From Halobacteriales archaeon QH_8_67_36 (GTDB lineage Archaea; Halobacteriota; Halobacteria; Halobacteriales; Haloarculaceae), in the NCBI GenBank assembly GCA_003021755.1, contig PXQZ01000064.1:1-5779 (forward strand): DNA of 5,779 nt, read 5' to 3'. Each line of letters opens with the position of its first letter. Position 1 is the first letter of the stretch. The notes below the pieces were generated by a model. The model saw only the letters and a program-made list of their open reading frames with translations, had not been told where the DNA came from and did no database searches. A program made the translations under genes and the position numbers. Below are positions 1 to 5,314 of the stretch, piece after piece.

Positions 1-119
1 GTTGTCACGATAGTCAGTGGTTCATCCACCGCTGGTTCGCTCAGCCGCGTTAGCAGCAGGTCGAGCAGCCGTCCCGACGACCGTGACGCTCGGTCGGCCC
101 GTTCATTGCCGCTCCCCAC
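1..119 (-). CDS. Possible partial CDS running off the left edge, unidentified
   Basis: From a GTG at 117-119 the minus strand stays open to the window edge for 39 codons. The translation begins MGSGNERADRASRSSG and continues through a Leu-rich helix-like stretch (LLDLLLTRL) into SEPAVDEPLTIVT, which looks like real protein. Only about two thirds of third positions are G or C, below the neighbours. No TATA element stands 25-30 bases before the GTG. An ATG at 104-106 overlaps an upstream stop as ATGA, a common operon junction, but its frame closes after 18 codons. If that ATG is the true start, one indel would be needed to reach the Leu-rich stretch. I do not recognise a family. The start and even the reality of the gene are uncertain. 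Confidence 0.3.
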   Translation of the reverse strand, partial: MGSGNERADRASRSSGRLLDLLLTRLSEPAVDEPLTIVT

Positions 120-241
120 TGGAGTCCTCCATGAGGGTACTCAGCGCCTGACGCCCGACAGCGTAGTCCCGGCGTCGGCCCCACCTCCGTGCCAGAAACG
201 GACGGATACGCTGGCCGAGGACCGGGTTCCGGAGCCCGTCG

Positions 242-685
242 CTACAGTTCCTCGTCGGCGTCGAACTCCTCGGGCGAGCGACCCGCCACGTCGACCACCT
301 CGTCGGAGACGACCAGCGGGCAGTCCACCCGCAGGGAGATGGCGATGCCGTCGGAGGGACGGGCGTCGAACACCATCTCCTTGCGTCGGTCTTCGAGATA
401 CTGCTCGGTGTCTATCTTGGCGTAGAACGTGCCATCGGCGAGGTCGTCGATGCGGACACGGTCGACGGCGCCGCCGAACTCCGCGACCATCTCCACCAGC
501 AGGTCGTGGGTCAGCGGCCGCTCGAAGGGCTCGCCGTCGATGGCCAGTTGCATCGACTGGGCCTGGTCGGTGCTGACGAATATCGGAACGATTTCCTCAC
601 GCACGCGCAGGAGCACCACCGGCGTCCCCGACCCTTCCTCGCTGACGCCGACGCCGACCCCCTCGACCGTGGCCTCGTGTTCCAT
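242..685 (-). CDS. Bifunctional nuclease family protein (DUF151/BFN domain)
   Basis: Encodes 147 residues, almost entirely one BFN (DUF151) domain. The family signature DARPSDGIAISLR is at residues 107-119, followed by the DCPLVVSDEVVD strand; HDLLVEMV (60-67) and TFYAKI (86-91) are further typical segments. The family is named after a plant protein reported to have RNase and DNase activity. In archaea its role is not established, so nuclease function is by family name only. The C-terminus is acidic (SPEEFDADEEL), as expected in a halophile. The ATG at 683-685 is chosen because the domain begins there and a TATA-like element lies about 27 bases upstream (708-716); the 44 extra residues possible from 817 are Arg-rich and cross the promoter. 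The gene is divergent from the small gene at 760 and ends in TAG. The family assignment is firm. Confidence 0.93.
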   Translation of the reverse strand: MEHEATVEGVGVGVSEEGSGTPVVLLRVREEIVPIFVSTDQAQSMQLAIDGEPFERPLTHDLLVEMVAEFGGAVDRVRIDDLADGTFYAKIDTEQYLEDRRKEMVFDARPSDGIAISLRVDCPLVVSDEVVDVAGRSPEEFDADEEL

Positions 686-707
686 ATAAACCGGTTCGGC
701 GCGTAGG

Positions 708-716
708 TATGAAAAA
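708..716 (-). promoter_or_regulatory. TATA-like element of the DUF151 gene
   Basis: On the minus strand this reads TTTTTCATA, centred about 27 bases before the ATG at 685. That is the spacing expected for a leaderless haloarchaeal transcript starting at or next to the ATG. It is arranged back to back with the plus-strand element at 731-736. Confidence 0.6.
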
Positions 717-730
717 CTAGCCCGCTGTCG

Positions 731-736
731 TTTTAC
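731..736 (+). promoter_or_regulatory. TATA-like element of the gene at 760
   Basis: TTTTAC is centred about 26 bases before the GTG at 760, supporting that GTG as a leaderless start. It lies about 20 bases from the divergent element of the DUF151 gene, so the two transcripts leave from one 74-bp intergenic region. Confidence 0.6.
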
Positions 737-759
737 CGAACGAGCGCGTCGGTTACGCT

Positions 760-1047
760 GTGACGGACGACGGTTATCTCGTCGCCGTGAAGCCGTCCGC
801 GCGCCGGGTGAGCGCACGCGCCGGCCAGTGGGTCAACCGTGAGGGGGCCACCCGACTGTTCGACTCGAAGCCGCTGGCCCGCAGGTGGGCGCGGGCCTGC
901 TCGGGCGTCGGCGCGACGGTGTGGGTTCAGGACGCCCCGGCGTGGGCCGGCAGCGACGCCGACGGCTATCTGGTCGGTCGCCGCTGGCGCGACACGGGTG
1001 TCCAGGCTGCCGGCCGGCAGACGACTATCACCGACCTCGACAGGTGA
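760..1047 (+). CDS. Conserved-looking small haloarchaeal protein of unknown function
   Basis: Encodes 95 residues from a GTG start, ending in TGA. The start is supported by a TATA-like TTTTAC about 26 bases upstream, which leaves no room for a leader. The protein looks soluble, with no signal peptide or membrane segment. It is unusually rich in Arg and Trp for a halophile (RRWARACSG, VWVQDAPAWAG). A GYLV motif occurs twice, as DDGYLVAVK near the N-terminus and DADGYLVGRR near residue 67, hinting at two related strands or half-domains; the middle has NREGATRLFDSKPLARRWA. Codon use is typical of the genome and the frame is clean, so I take it as a real gene. I do not recognise the family with certainty. 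The gene faces away from the DUF151 gene and shares its intergenic promoter region. Confidence 0.75.
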   Translation: MTDDGYLVAVKPSARRVSARAGQWVNREGATRLFDSKPLARRWARACSGVGATVWVQDAPAWAGSDADGYLVGRRWRDTGVQAAGRQTTITDLDR

Positions 1048-1065
1048 CTGTCGACGGAACCCGAG

Positions 1066-1434
1066 TCAAGCCGGATCGAACGTGGATATGATCACGGACA
1101 CGGCCGCGGCCACGTCCGGCGCCACACGGGCACAGGATGACGAGAACAGCGATGCAAACGTGACTGCGACGACCGACGACACCGGCGAGTCGGAGACCCC
1201 GTCCGAGCGCGGCACTGACCGCGACGGCACTGCCGACGACGCCGGGCGCGGCCCGCAGACCTCCCGGAACAGGCCCCCGACTTCGTCGCTGACCGCCACG
1301 ACAGCACCGGGCAGTTCCTCGGCGGCGACCTTGATGGCTCGCCGGGCGAGACGCTCGGCGACCTGATGCCGGGTGAGGACGACGACCAGTCCGATGGCGA
1401 CAACGCGACGGCCACGCCGCCCAGGCCGGCGCAT
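1066..1434 (-). CDS. Doubtful ORF, possible small membrane-anchored protein
   Basis: An ORF of 122 residues from the ATG at 1432-1434. The first half looks protein-like: a basic N-terminus, a short hydrophobic segment (VVAIGLVVVL, residues 11-20), then an amphipathic stretch (AERLARRAIKVAAEELPGA) reaching about residue 60. The second half is a Ser/Val-rich tail without character. Against it, G or C at third positions is about three quarters in the first half and under two thirds in the second, and the product is basic. Plus-strand frames over the same DNA have better codon statistics and acidic products but would need a frameshift. The AT-rich element at 1465-1472 lies about 35 bases upstream and could serve this strand with a short leader. 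Part or all of this call may be a shadow; no family is recognised. Confidence 0.3.
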   Translation of the reverse strand: MRRPGRRGRRVVAIGLVVVLTRHQVAERLARRAIKVAAEELPGAVVAVSDEVGGLFREVCGPRPASSAVPSRSVPRSDGVSDSPVSSVVAVTFASLFSSSCARVAPDVAAAVSVIISTFDPA

Positions 1435-1464
1435 GGTCCCACCCGGCCCACGATCCCGAACGCG

Positions 1465-1472
1465 ATACTTTT
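1465..1472 (+). promoter_or_regulatory. TATA-like element of the membrane-protein gene at 1497
   Basis: ATACTTTT is centred about 28 bases before the ATG at 1497, fitting a leaderless start. It is the only AT-rich patch in the neighbourhood. It could also act on the minus strand (AAAAGTAT) for the doubtful ORF ending at 1434. Confidence 0.55.
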
Positions 1473-1474
1473 GC

Positions 1475-1495
1475 CCGTGGCGCTCCCAGCCACGG
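1475..1495. repeat. 7-bp inverted repeat between TATA box and start codon
   Basis: CCGTGGC (1475-1481) and GCCACGG (1489-1495) are perfect inverted copies separated by 7 bases. The element begins two bases after the TATA-like box and ends one base before the ATG at 1497, covering the likely transcription start. It could be an operator for a dimeric repressor or simply chance; a role is inference from position. Confidence 0.4.
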
Positions 1496-1496
1496 T

Positions 1497-1775
1497 ATGG
1501 ACGACACCGCTGAGTCCGGTCTCGACCAGTCCCCCGAGCGGACGACGGCGGACCTGCTGGAGGACGACGAGGACGGGTTCGTCGAGGGGATGGACCGGTG
1601 GACGGCCACGAAGTACATCGCACCCTTCGTCGCCATCGGCCTGTTCGACCTCGTGTTGCTGCTGGGATGGGGGCTAGACCCGCTCTGGGGGTTCATGATT
1701 CTGCCCCCGATTCTGTTCATCAGCGTGCTGGGCTGGATAGCCTTCAGAACCGGGTTCGCGAGCAGTCGGACCTGA
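1497..1775 (+). CDS. Small two-helix membrane protein, unknown function
   Basis: Encodes 92 residues. The first 35 form an acidic cytoplasm-like tail (DLLEDDEDGFVEGMD). Two hydrophobic helices follow, about residues 40-58 (IAPFVAIGLFDLVLLLGW) and 63-83 (WGFMILPPILFISVLGW), joined by a very short turn, so both ends should face the same side. The start ATG is supported by a TATA-like element about 28 bases upstream and by the end of an inverted repeat one base before it. There are no Cys or His clusters or catalytic motifs. The gene stands alone on the plus strand and converges on the prefoldin beta / DUF3194 transcript, 66 bp away. I do not recognise a named family; a conserved haloarchaeal membrane protein is the safest reading. 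Confidence 0.8.
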   Translation: MDDTAESGLDQSPERTTADLLEDDEDGFVEGMDRWTATKYIAPFVAIGLFDLVLLLGWGLDPLWGFMILPPILFISVLGWIAFRTGFASSRT

Positions 1776-1841
1776 CACCCGGACGGGTAGCTGTTCACAC
1801 GAGCGCGTGCGAACCGAGCGGTGTCGACGTTGATGGCGCCA

Positions 1842-2078
1842 TCAGCCGTCCAGCAGGTCGTCGACGGCGCCGCGAGCGACCAGCGCCGCGTCGTCCGCGA
1901 CCCGCTCCTCGTCGGCGCCCGCGTCGGGCGCCTTGAGGTACACGTCGATGTCCAGCACCTGCTCCTCGAACGTCACGGTCACGTCGTAATCGCCGATGTC
2001 ACTCACGCTGAGTCGAGAGAAGATGACGTCCTCGGCCGCGTTGGCGGCCGTCTCTACGACCTCGTCGTCGGTCGCCAT
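1842..2078 (-). CDS. DUF3194 family protein
   Basis: Encodes 78 residues, acidic and soluble, matching the size and character of archaeal DUF3194 proteins. It opens with a helix (DDEVVETAANAAEDVIFSRL), has a central strand pair (DYDVTVTFEEQVLDIDVYL), and ends in a second helix (DDAALVARGAVDDLLDG). Its biochemical role is unknown. Its position right after prefoldin beta is a recurrent archaeal arrangement, from what I know of these genomes, and is the main support for the family call. The gap to the upstream gene is 84 bp, with no TATA-like box at the expected distance before the ATG at 2076-2078, so it is probably transcribed from the prefoldin promoter. The frame is intact and codon use is normal. 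Confidence 0.82.
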   Translation of the reverse strand: MATDDEVVETAANAAEDVIFSRLSVSDIGDYDVTVTFEEQVLDIDVYLKAPDAGADEERVADDAALVARGAVDDLLDG

Positions 2079-2162
2079 CGGCTTACTGTGACTCGTGTAG
2101 CGAGTTGCCGGGACGCGCCGACCCCGCAGGCGCTATCCGGAAACAATCTACGATATTCACTA

Positions 2163-2537
2163 TTACGCGCCGGCGCCGGGGCCGCCCGCCGGGCCGCCAC
2201 CGAGCATCTGCTGGAGCTCGCCCTGCAGTTCCTCGAACTGCTCCTGGACGCGCTCTTCCTGCTTTTCGAGGGTCTCGACGCGGACTTCGATGTTGTTGAC
2301 CGTCTCTTCGAGGTCCTCGCGGGCCTCGTCGAGTTCGGTCTTGACGAGCAGCTCGCCGACCTCGCGGTACATCGTGGTGTCGGCGTCGACGTCGTCGAGC
2401 TCGTCCAGTGCCGTCTTGGACTCCTGTAGCGTCGACTCGGCCTGCTGTTTCTGTGTCGCGACCTGCTGTGCGGTCTCCTGAAGATCCTGCAGCTCTTCGA
2501 GTTTCTCCTGTGCTTCCGGCGGAAGGTTACCCTGCAT
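2163..2537 (-). CDS. pfdB: Prefoldin subunit beta
   Basis: Encodes 124 residues. Prefoldin beta joins two alpha subunits in a hexameric jellyfish-shaped chaperone that captures unfolded proteins in the cytoplasm and passes them to the thermosome. The start MQGNLPPEAQEKLEELQ is characteristic of archaeal beta subunits. Residues about 6-46 form the first coiled-coil helix, 52-70 hold the conserved hairpin segment (DTTMYREVGELLVKTE), and 71-112 the return helix. A Gly/Pro/Ala-rich tail (GGGPAGGPGAGA) closes it. The ATG at 2537 is preferred over one at 2576 because the family starts there and a TATA-like TTTAAC lies about 27 bases before it; the longer form would overlap that promoter. DUF3194 follows on the same strand. 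Upstream lies a broken DUF4352-like gene rather than the ribosomal/KEOPS genes I would expect. Confidence 0.96.
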   Translation of the reverse strand: MQGNLPPEAQEKLEELQDLQETAQQVATQKQQAESTLQESKTALDELDDVDADTTMYREVGELLVKTELDEAREDLEETVNNIEVRVETLEKQEERVQEQFEELQGELQQMLGGGPAGGPGAGA

Positions 2538-2561
2538 ACTCGCCAGGTTGGGGTCCGGACT

Positions 2562-2567
2562 GTTAAA
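2562..2567 (-). promoter_or_regulatory. TATA-like element of prefoldin beta
   Basis: The minus strand reads TTTAAC, centred about 27 bases before the ATG at 2537. It decides the start: an alternative ATG at 2576 would place this box inside the coding region. Confidence 0.6.
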
Positions 2568-2620
2568 CCCACGCATCTACGTCGGACACCGACCTCGTTC
2601 CCGCCCGTCGCTAACACCGG

Positions 2621-3243
2621 CTACAGCGTCCAGCTAGCGGTGATATCGCCGGTCAGTTCGATCCGTAGCTCGTACGACGAGGCGCTCTCGTCGACCTCGG
2701 ACAGGACCACGCCCTCGCGAACCATGCCCGGCGAAATCCCTCCGCCCCGGTACTCGTCCCCGCCGGAATAGTACCCCTCCCCGTACTGTGAGTCGCCAGT
2801 GATGAGGGACATGTCCCACGTGGACGGCACCGCAACTCGCTCCGACCCGACGTTCTCGGCGGATATCGTCACGAGGGGGAACTCGCTCCCGGCGGCGGCC
2901 TCGTCATCATACTCGTAGCTGCCCGAACTGGACGAATAGGCGTAGGACTACGTCTCCTCGGTGGCGGTCGGTCCGATAGCGAACCGCCGCTCCGCCGTCC
3001 CGATTTCGGCCGTCTCACCCACTGACAGGTCTTCGTACTCGAACGTCTCCCGCTCTAAGGACCCGAGGTCGATGCGCCACTCCGCTGTGCCCGAGGCGAC
3101 TCGCACGCGCGGCGTCTCCAGCCCCTCCTCAGCGCCTTCGGGGTGGTCGAGCAGTCCTCCGAGAGCAGGTCGGCCACGTCGTCCAGTTCCGCCGTCTCCT
3201 CGTCGCCGGGTCGCGCGCTGACAGCCGGCGTCGTTTGTGTCAT
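2621..3243 (-). pseudogene. Broken DUF4352-like protein gene (frameshift plus premature stop)
   Basis: Three adjoining pieces read as one protein. The first starts at the ATG at 3243 (MTQTTPAVSARPGDEE) and continues to about ADLLSED. Near 3150-3165 coding character moves to another frame (LLDHPEGAEEGLETPRVRV, then WRIDLGSLERETFEYEDLSV), a -1 or +2 shift. That frame meets TAG at 2948-2950 just after GPTATEET, then continues open in the same frame (SYAYSSSSGSYEYDD) to TGA-free sequence ending at 2621. The last part resembles a DUF4352-type immunoglobulin-like domain: FPLVTISAENVGSERVAVP followed by a GISPGMVREGVVLSEV segment. Such domains are usually extracytoplasmic and of unknown function; the remaining N-terminus shows no lipobox. 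Intact, it would have about 206 residues. Two lesions suggest decay, although sequencing error is possible. An alternative is two or three short independent genes, which I consider unlikely. Confidence 0.65.
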
Positions 3244-3436
3244 ATGACAACTGATAAACCTATCGAGCTATGGGTCGGCTCGTCGCGGCGTCCCGTCCGG
3301 CTGTCGGTCGACACACGGCGGCGACGGTGTCGCGAGCGGCCGAGGGCGTCCGGCGGACGGGATCGTGATTGGTACTACCCGGTTACGAGTAAACTAACGG
3401 ATATGTTATATCATCGCACTGTTTAGGCGTGCCTGT
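3244..3436. other. Intergenic region upstream of the zinc-ribbon gene
   Basis: These 193 bp separate the broken DUF4352-like gene from the divergent zinc-ribbon gene. The right end is AT-rich and holds the promoter at 3406-3411. An AT patch at 3251-3262 (TTTATC on the minus strand) is too close to the ATG at 3243 to be a standard leaderless promoter for the broken gene. I see no gene or RNA here. Confidence 0.5.
3406..3411 (+). promoter_or_regulatory. TATA-like element of the zinc-ribbon gene
   Basis: TTATAT, within the AT-rich run ATATGTTATATC, is centred about 28 bases before the ATG at 3437. It is the strongest TATA box in the window and supports a leaderless start there. Confidence 0.65.
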
Positions 3437-3562
3437 ATGGCAAGTGAAAGACAGCCAGGCGCCAACCCGCTGCTGAACTGCGCGGACTGCTCCGCTCCCG
3501 TTCGGAAGACGGCGAGTGGGACGTACGTCTGTACCGGCTGTGGAGAAACGATCGACATCTAG
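3437..3562 (+). CDS. Zinc-ribbon microprotein with two CxxC motifs
   Basis: Encodes only 41 residues, ending in TAG. Two Cys pairs, CADC (residues 15-18) and CTGCG (32-36), are spaced by 13 residues, a classic single zinc-ribbon knuckle pair. Between them is a short strand-like stretch (APVRKTASGTYV). The N-terminus (MASERQPGANPLL) looks disordered. The strong TATA box 28 bases upstream and the clean start and stop argue for a real gene despite its size. Haloarchaea are known to encode many such tiny zinc-finger proteins, several affecting stress responses or biofilm formation; this one's role is unknown and it could bind nucleic acid or protein. It lies 105 bp before pantoate kinase on the same strand, but that gene seems to have its own promoter, so a shared function does not follow. 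Confidence 0.8.
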   Translation: MASERQPGANPLLNCADCSAPVRKTASGTYVCTGCGETIDI

Positions 3563-3637
3563 TCGGCCGAGTAGGGGTCGCGGTCGGCGGGTGTGCCACT
3601 GGTCGCGCGGTCCGGGTCGCCACGGGAAACCAGCAAC

Positions 3638-3644
3638 GGTAATT
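3638..3644 (+). promoter_or_regulatory. TATA-like element of pantoate kinase
   Basis: GGTAATT is centred about 26-27 bases before the ATG at 3668. It supports that start over an in-frame ATG at 3593, whose extra 25 residues would run through this element. The 10-bp palindrome GCGAGCTCGC (3645-3654) follows directly. Confidence 0.5.
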
Positions 3645-3667
3645 GCGAGCTCGCCGTACCGCCGGCA

Positions 3668-4498
3668 ATGAGCGACGACGCACGGGCGTTCGTACCCGGC
3701 CACGTGACCGGGTTCTTCACCGTGGACCGGGTCGACGATCCGACGAAGGCGGGCTCTCGGGGGGGTGGCATCGCGCTCTCGGACGGCGTCGCGGTGACGG
3801 TCGAACCGGCCGCAGAGACGGCGGTGTGGCTGAACGGCGAGCGGATACGGATGGACGCCGTCGAGCGGGTCCTCTCGGCGCTGCGAGCCGACGCGCGAGT
3901 CACGGCCGAGACGCCGCTACCCCTGGGGGCCGGCTTCGGCGTCTCCGGCGCGATGGCGCTGGGCACGGCGCTGGCCGCGAACGCCGCCCTCGACAGGGGG
4001 CTCTCGTACAACGAACTGGTGACAATCGCCCACGGCGCGGAGGTCCAGGCCGGCACTGGACTCGGCGACGTGGTCGCACAGGCTCGTGGCGGGGTACCGC
4101 TGCGGCTGGAACCCGGCGGCCCCCAGTACAATTACGTCGACGCCGTTCCCGGACACGCCCGCGTGGAGTACCACGCGCTGGGAGCGCTATCGACGCCGGA
4201 CGTGGTCGGCGGCGACACCGAGGCACTGACGACCGCCGGCGAGCGGGCGCTCTCGACGGTGGTGAAAGAACCCACACTGGCGACGTTCATGCAGGCCTCC
4301 CGGCAGTTCTCGCGAGAAGCGTCGCTGTTGACGGACGAGGTACACGAGGTGGTCTCGGCGGTCATCGAGGCCGGCGGCGACGCGGCGATGGCGATGCTCG
4401 GCGAGACGGTGTTCGCACTGGGGACCGGGCTGACGGACGCGGGCTATGACGCCCGCTCGTGTGCGGTGTATCCCGCCGGCGCCACACTGGACGAGTAG
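3668..4498 (+). CDS. Pantoate kinase (GHMP superfamily)
   Basis: Encodes 276 residues, near the family length. Pantoate kinase phosphorylates pantoate with ATP to 4-phosphopantoate, the first of two archaeal steps replacing bacterial pantothenate synthetase and pantothenate kinase on the way to coenzyme A. The N-terminus carries the family block FVPGHVTGFF (residues 8-17) and KAGSRGGGIAL (27-37). The GHMP ATP-binding loop is PLGAGFGVSGAMALG (85-99), and a second block, EVQAGTGLGDVVAQARGG, is at 125-142. A KEPTLATFMQASRQFS segment and the C-terminal FALGTGL strand also fit. The ATG at 3668 matches the family N-terminus and the TATA-like element upstream; the ATG at 3593 adds residues unlike the family. 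The partner enzyme follows after 72 bp. It stops at TAG with no sign of damage. Confidence 0.94.
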   Translation: MSDDARAFVPGHVTGFFTVDRVDDPTKAGSRGGGIALSDGVAVTVEPAAETAVWLNGERIRMDAVERVLSALRADARVTAETPLPLGAGFGVSGAMALGTALAANAALDRGLSYNELVTIAHGAEVQAGTGLGDVVAQARGGVPLRLEPGGPQYNYVDAVPGHARVEYHALGALSTPDVVGGDTEALTTAGERALSTVVKEPTLATFMQASRQFSREASLLTDEVHEVVSAVIEAGGDAAMAMLGETVFALGTGLTDAGYDARSCAVYPAGATLDE

Positions 4499-4541
4499 CG
4501 GCAGACCCGGGCATAGGACCAGTCACGGAGGGACGGAGGAC

Positions 4542-4549
4542 TTTTCTAC
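4542..4549 (+). promoter_or_regulatory. TATA-like element of the phosphopantothenate synthetase gene
   Basis: TTTTCTAC lies about 25-26 bases before the ATG at 4571, inside the 72-bp gap after pantoate kinase. It suggests an independent, leaderless transcript for the second gene. The GGGGGAGGG just before the ATG is too close to be a good Shine-Dalgarno site. Confidence 0.5.
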
Positions 4550-4570
4550 GCGTGCATGCAGGGGGAGGGT

Positions 4571-5314
4571 ATGAGCGACGACGCGGACGTGCCGGAGAGT
4601 CACCCGCGGTACGAGTCACTGCTGACTCGCCACCGCATCGAGGCGGGCGTCGACATGGGCATCACCTCCCGCCAGGGGCTCATCGCACAGGGGCGGGGGG
4701 AAGCGTACGATTATCTGCTGGGGGAGGCGACCATCAACAGCGCCGACCGGGCCGAGCGGGCCGCCGCCGCCTACCTCCTCCGAGCGGACCACGCGGTCGT
4801 CTCGGTCAACGGCAACGCCGCGGCGCTGGTGCCCGGTGAACTGGTCGCCCTCGCCGAGGCGACGGGGGCCGACCTCGAAGTGAACCTCTTCGACCGCACC
4901 GAGAAACGAATCGAGCGCATCGCCGACTACCTCCGCGAGCACGGCGCCGAAGACGTCAAGGGACTGACTGCCGACGACCGGATTCCGGGGCTGGACCACG
5001 AGCGCGCGAAGGTCGACGCCGACGGCATCGGCGACGCCGACGTGGTGCTGGTCCCGCTGGAGGACGGCGACCGCGCCGAGGCGCTGGGCGAGCTGGGCAA
5101 GACCGAACTCGTCGTCGACCTCAACCCGCTCTCGCGGTCGGCACAGGTCGCGACGGTCCCCATCGTCGACAACATCGTCCGCGCCATCCCGAACGTCACC
5201 GAGCACGCGCGTGACCTCCGGGGCGACCCCGACAGCCAGCAGGAGGTCATCGATAGCTTCGACGCCGAGACGGCCCTTACCGACGCCGAGGCAGCGATTC
5301 GAGGGGGTGTCTGA
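4571..5314 (+). CDS. 4-phosphopantoate--beta-alanine ligase (phosphopantothenate synthetase)
   Basis: Encodes 247 residues. The enzyme condenses 4-phosphopantoate with beta-alanine using ATP, giving 4'-phosphopantothenate for coenzyme A synthesis in the cytoplasm. The whole length matches the archaeal family formerly called DUF137: HPRYESL (residues 11-17), then GVDMGITSRQGLIAQGRGEA, INSADRAERAAAAYLLRA (55-72), VVSVNGNAAAL (76-86), DLNPLSRSAQ (183-192) and IVDNIVRAIPN (198-208). The ATG at 4571 places HPRYESL ten residues in, as expected, and matches the TATA-like box. Its substrate is the product of the pantoate kinase just upstream, so the two form a metabolic pair, though each appears to have a promoter. 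Its last 8 bases overlap the GTG of the next, damaged-looking ORF. No key block is missing. Confidence 0.95.
   Translation: MSDDADVPESHPRYESLLTRHRIEAGVDMGITSRQGLIAQGRGEAYDYLLGEATINSADRAERAAAAYLLRADHAVVSVNGNAAALVPGELVALAEATGADLEVNLFDRTEKRIERIADYLREHGAEDVKGLTADDRIPGLDHERAKVDADGIGDADVVLVPLEDGDRAEALGELGKTELVVDLNPLSRSAQVATVPIVDNIVRAIPNVTEHARDLRGDPDSQQEVIDSFDAETALTDAEAAIRGGV

Noticed and set aside
106..576. Long plus-strand open frame over the left part
   Set aside because: It is mostly antisense to the DUF151 gene and Arg/Pro-rich, typical of a shadow frame in GC-rich DNA.
1821..2429. 202-codon plus-strand open frame
   Set aside because: It lies antisense to DUF3194 and prefoldin beta, both clearly recognised, and has no promoter.
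2538..2576. N-terminal extension of prefoldin beta from the ATG at 2576
   Set aside because: The extra 13 residues cover the TATA box, and the family N-terminus matches the start at 2537.
2948..2950. The in-frame TAG in the DUF4352-like gene as a pyrrolysine codon
   Set aside because: The same gene also carries a frameshift, TAG is used as a normal stop by the DUF151, zinc-ribbon and pantoate kinase genes here, and I see no sign of pyrrolysine machinery. A nonsense mutation is simpler.
3235..3426. Plus-strand ORF of 63 codons before the zinc-ribbon gene
   Set aside because: It is basic, overlaps the next gene's promoter, and has no promoter of its own at the right distance.
3593..3667. Longer N-terminus for pantoate kinase
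   Set aside because: The added 25 residues are unlike the family and cross the TATA-like element and palindrome; the conserved start begins at 3668.
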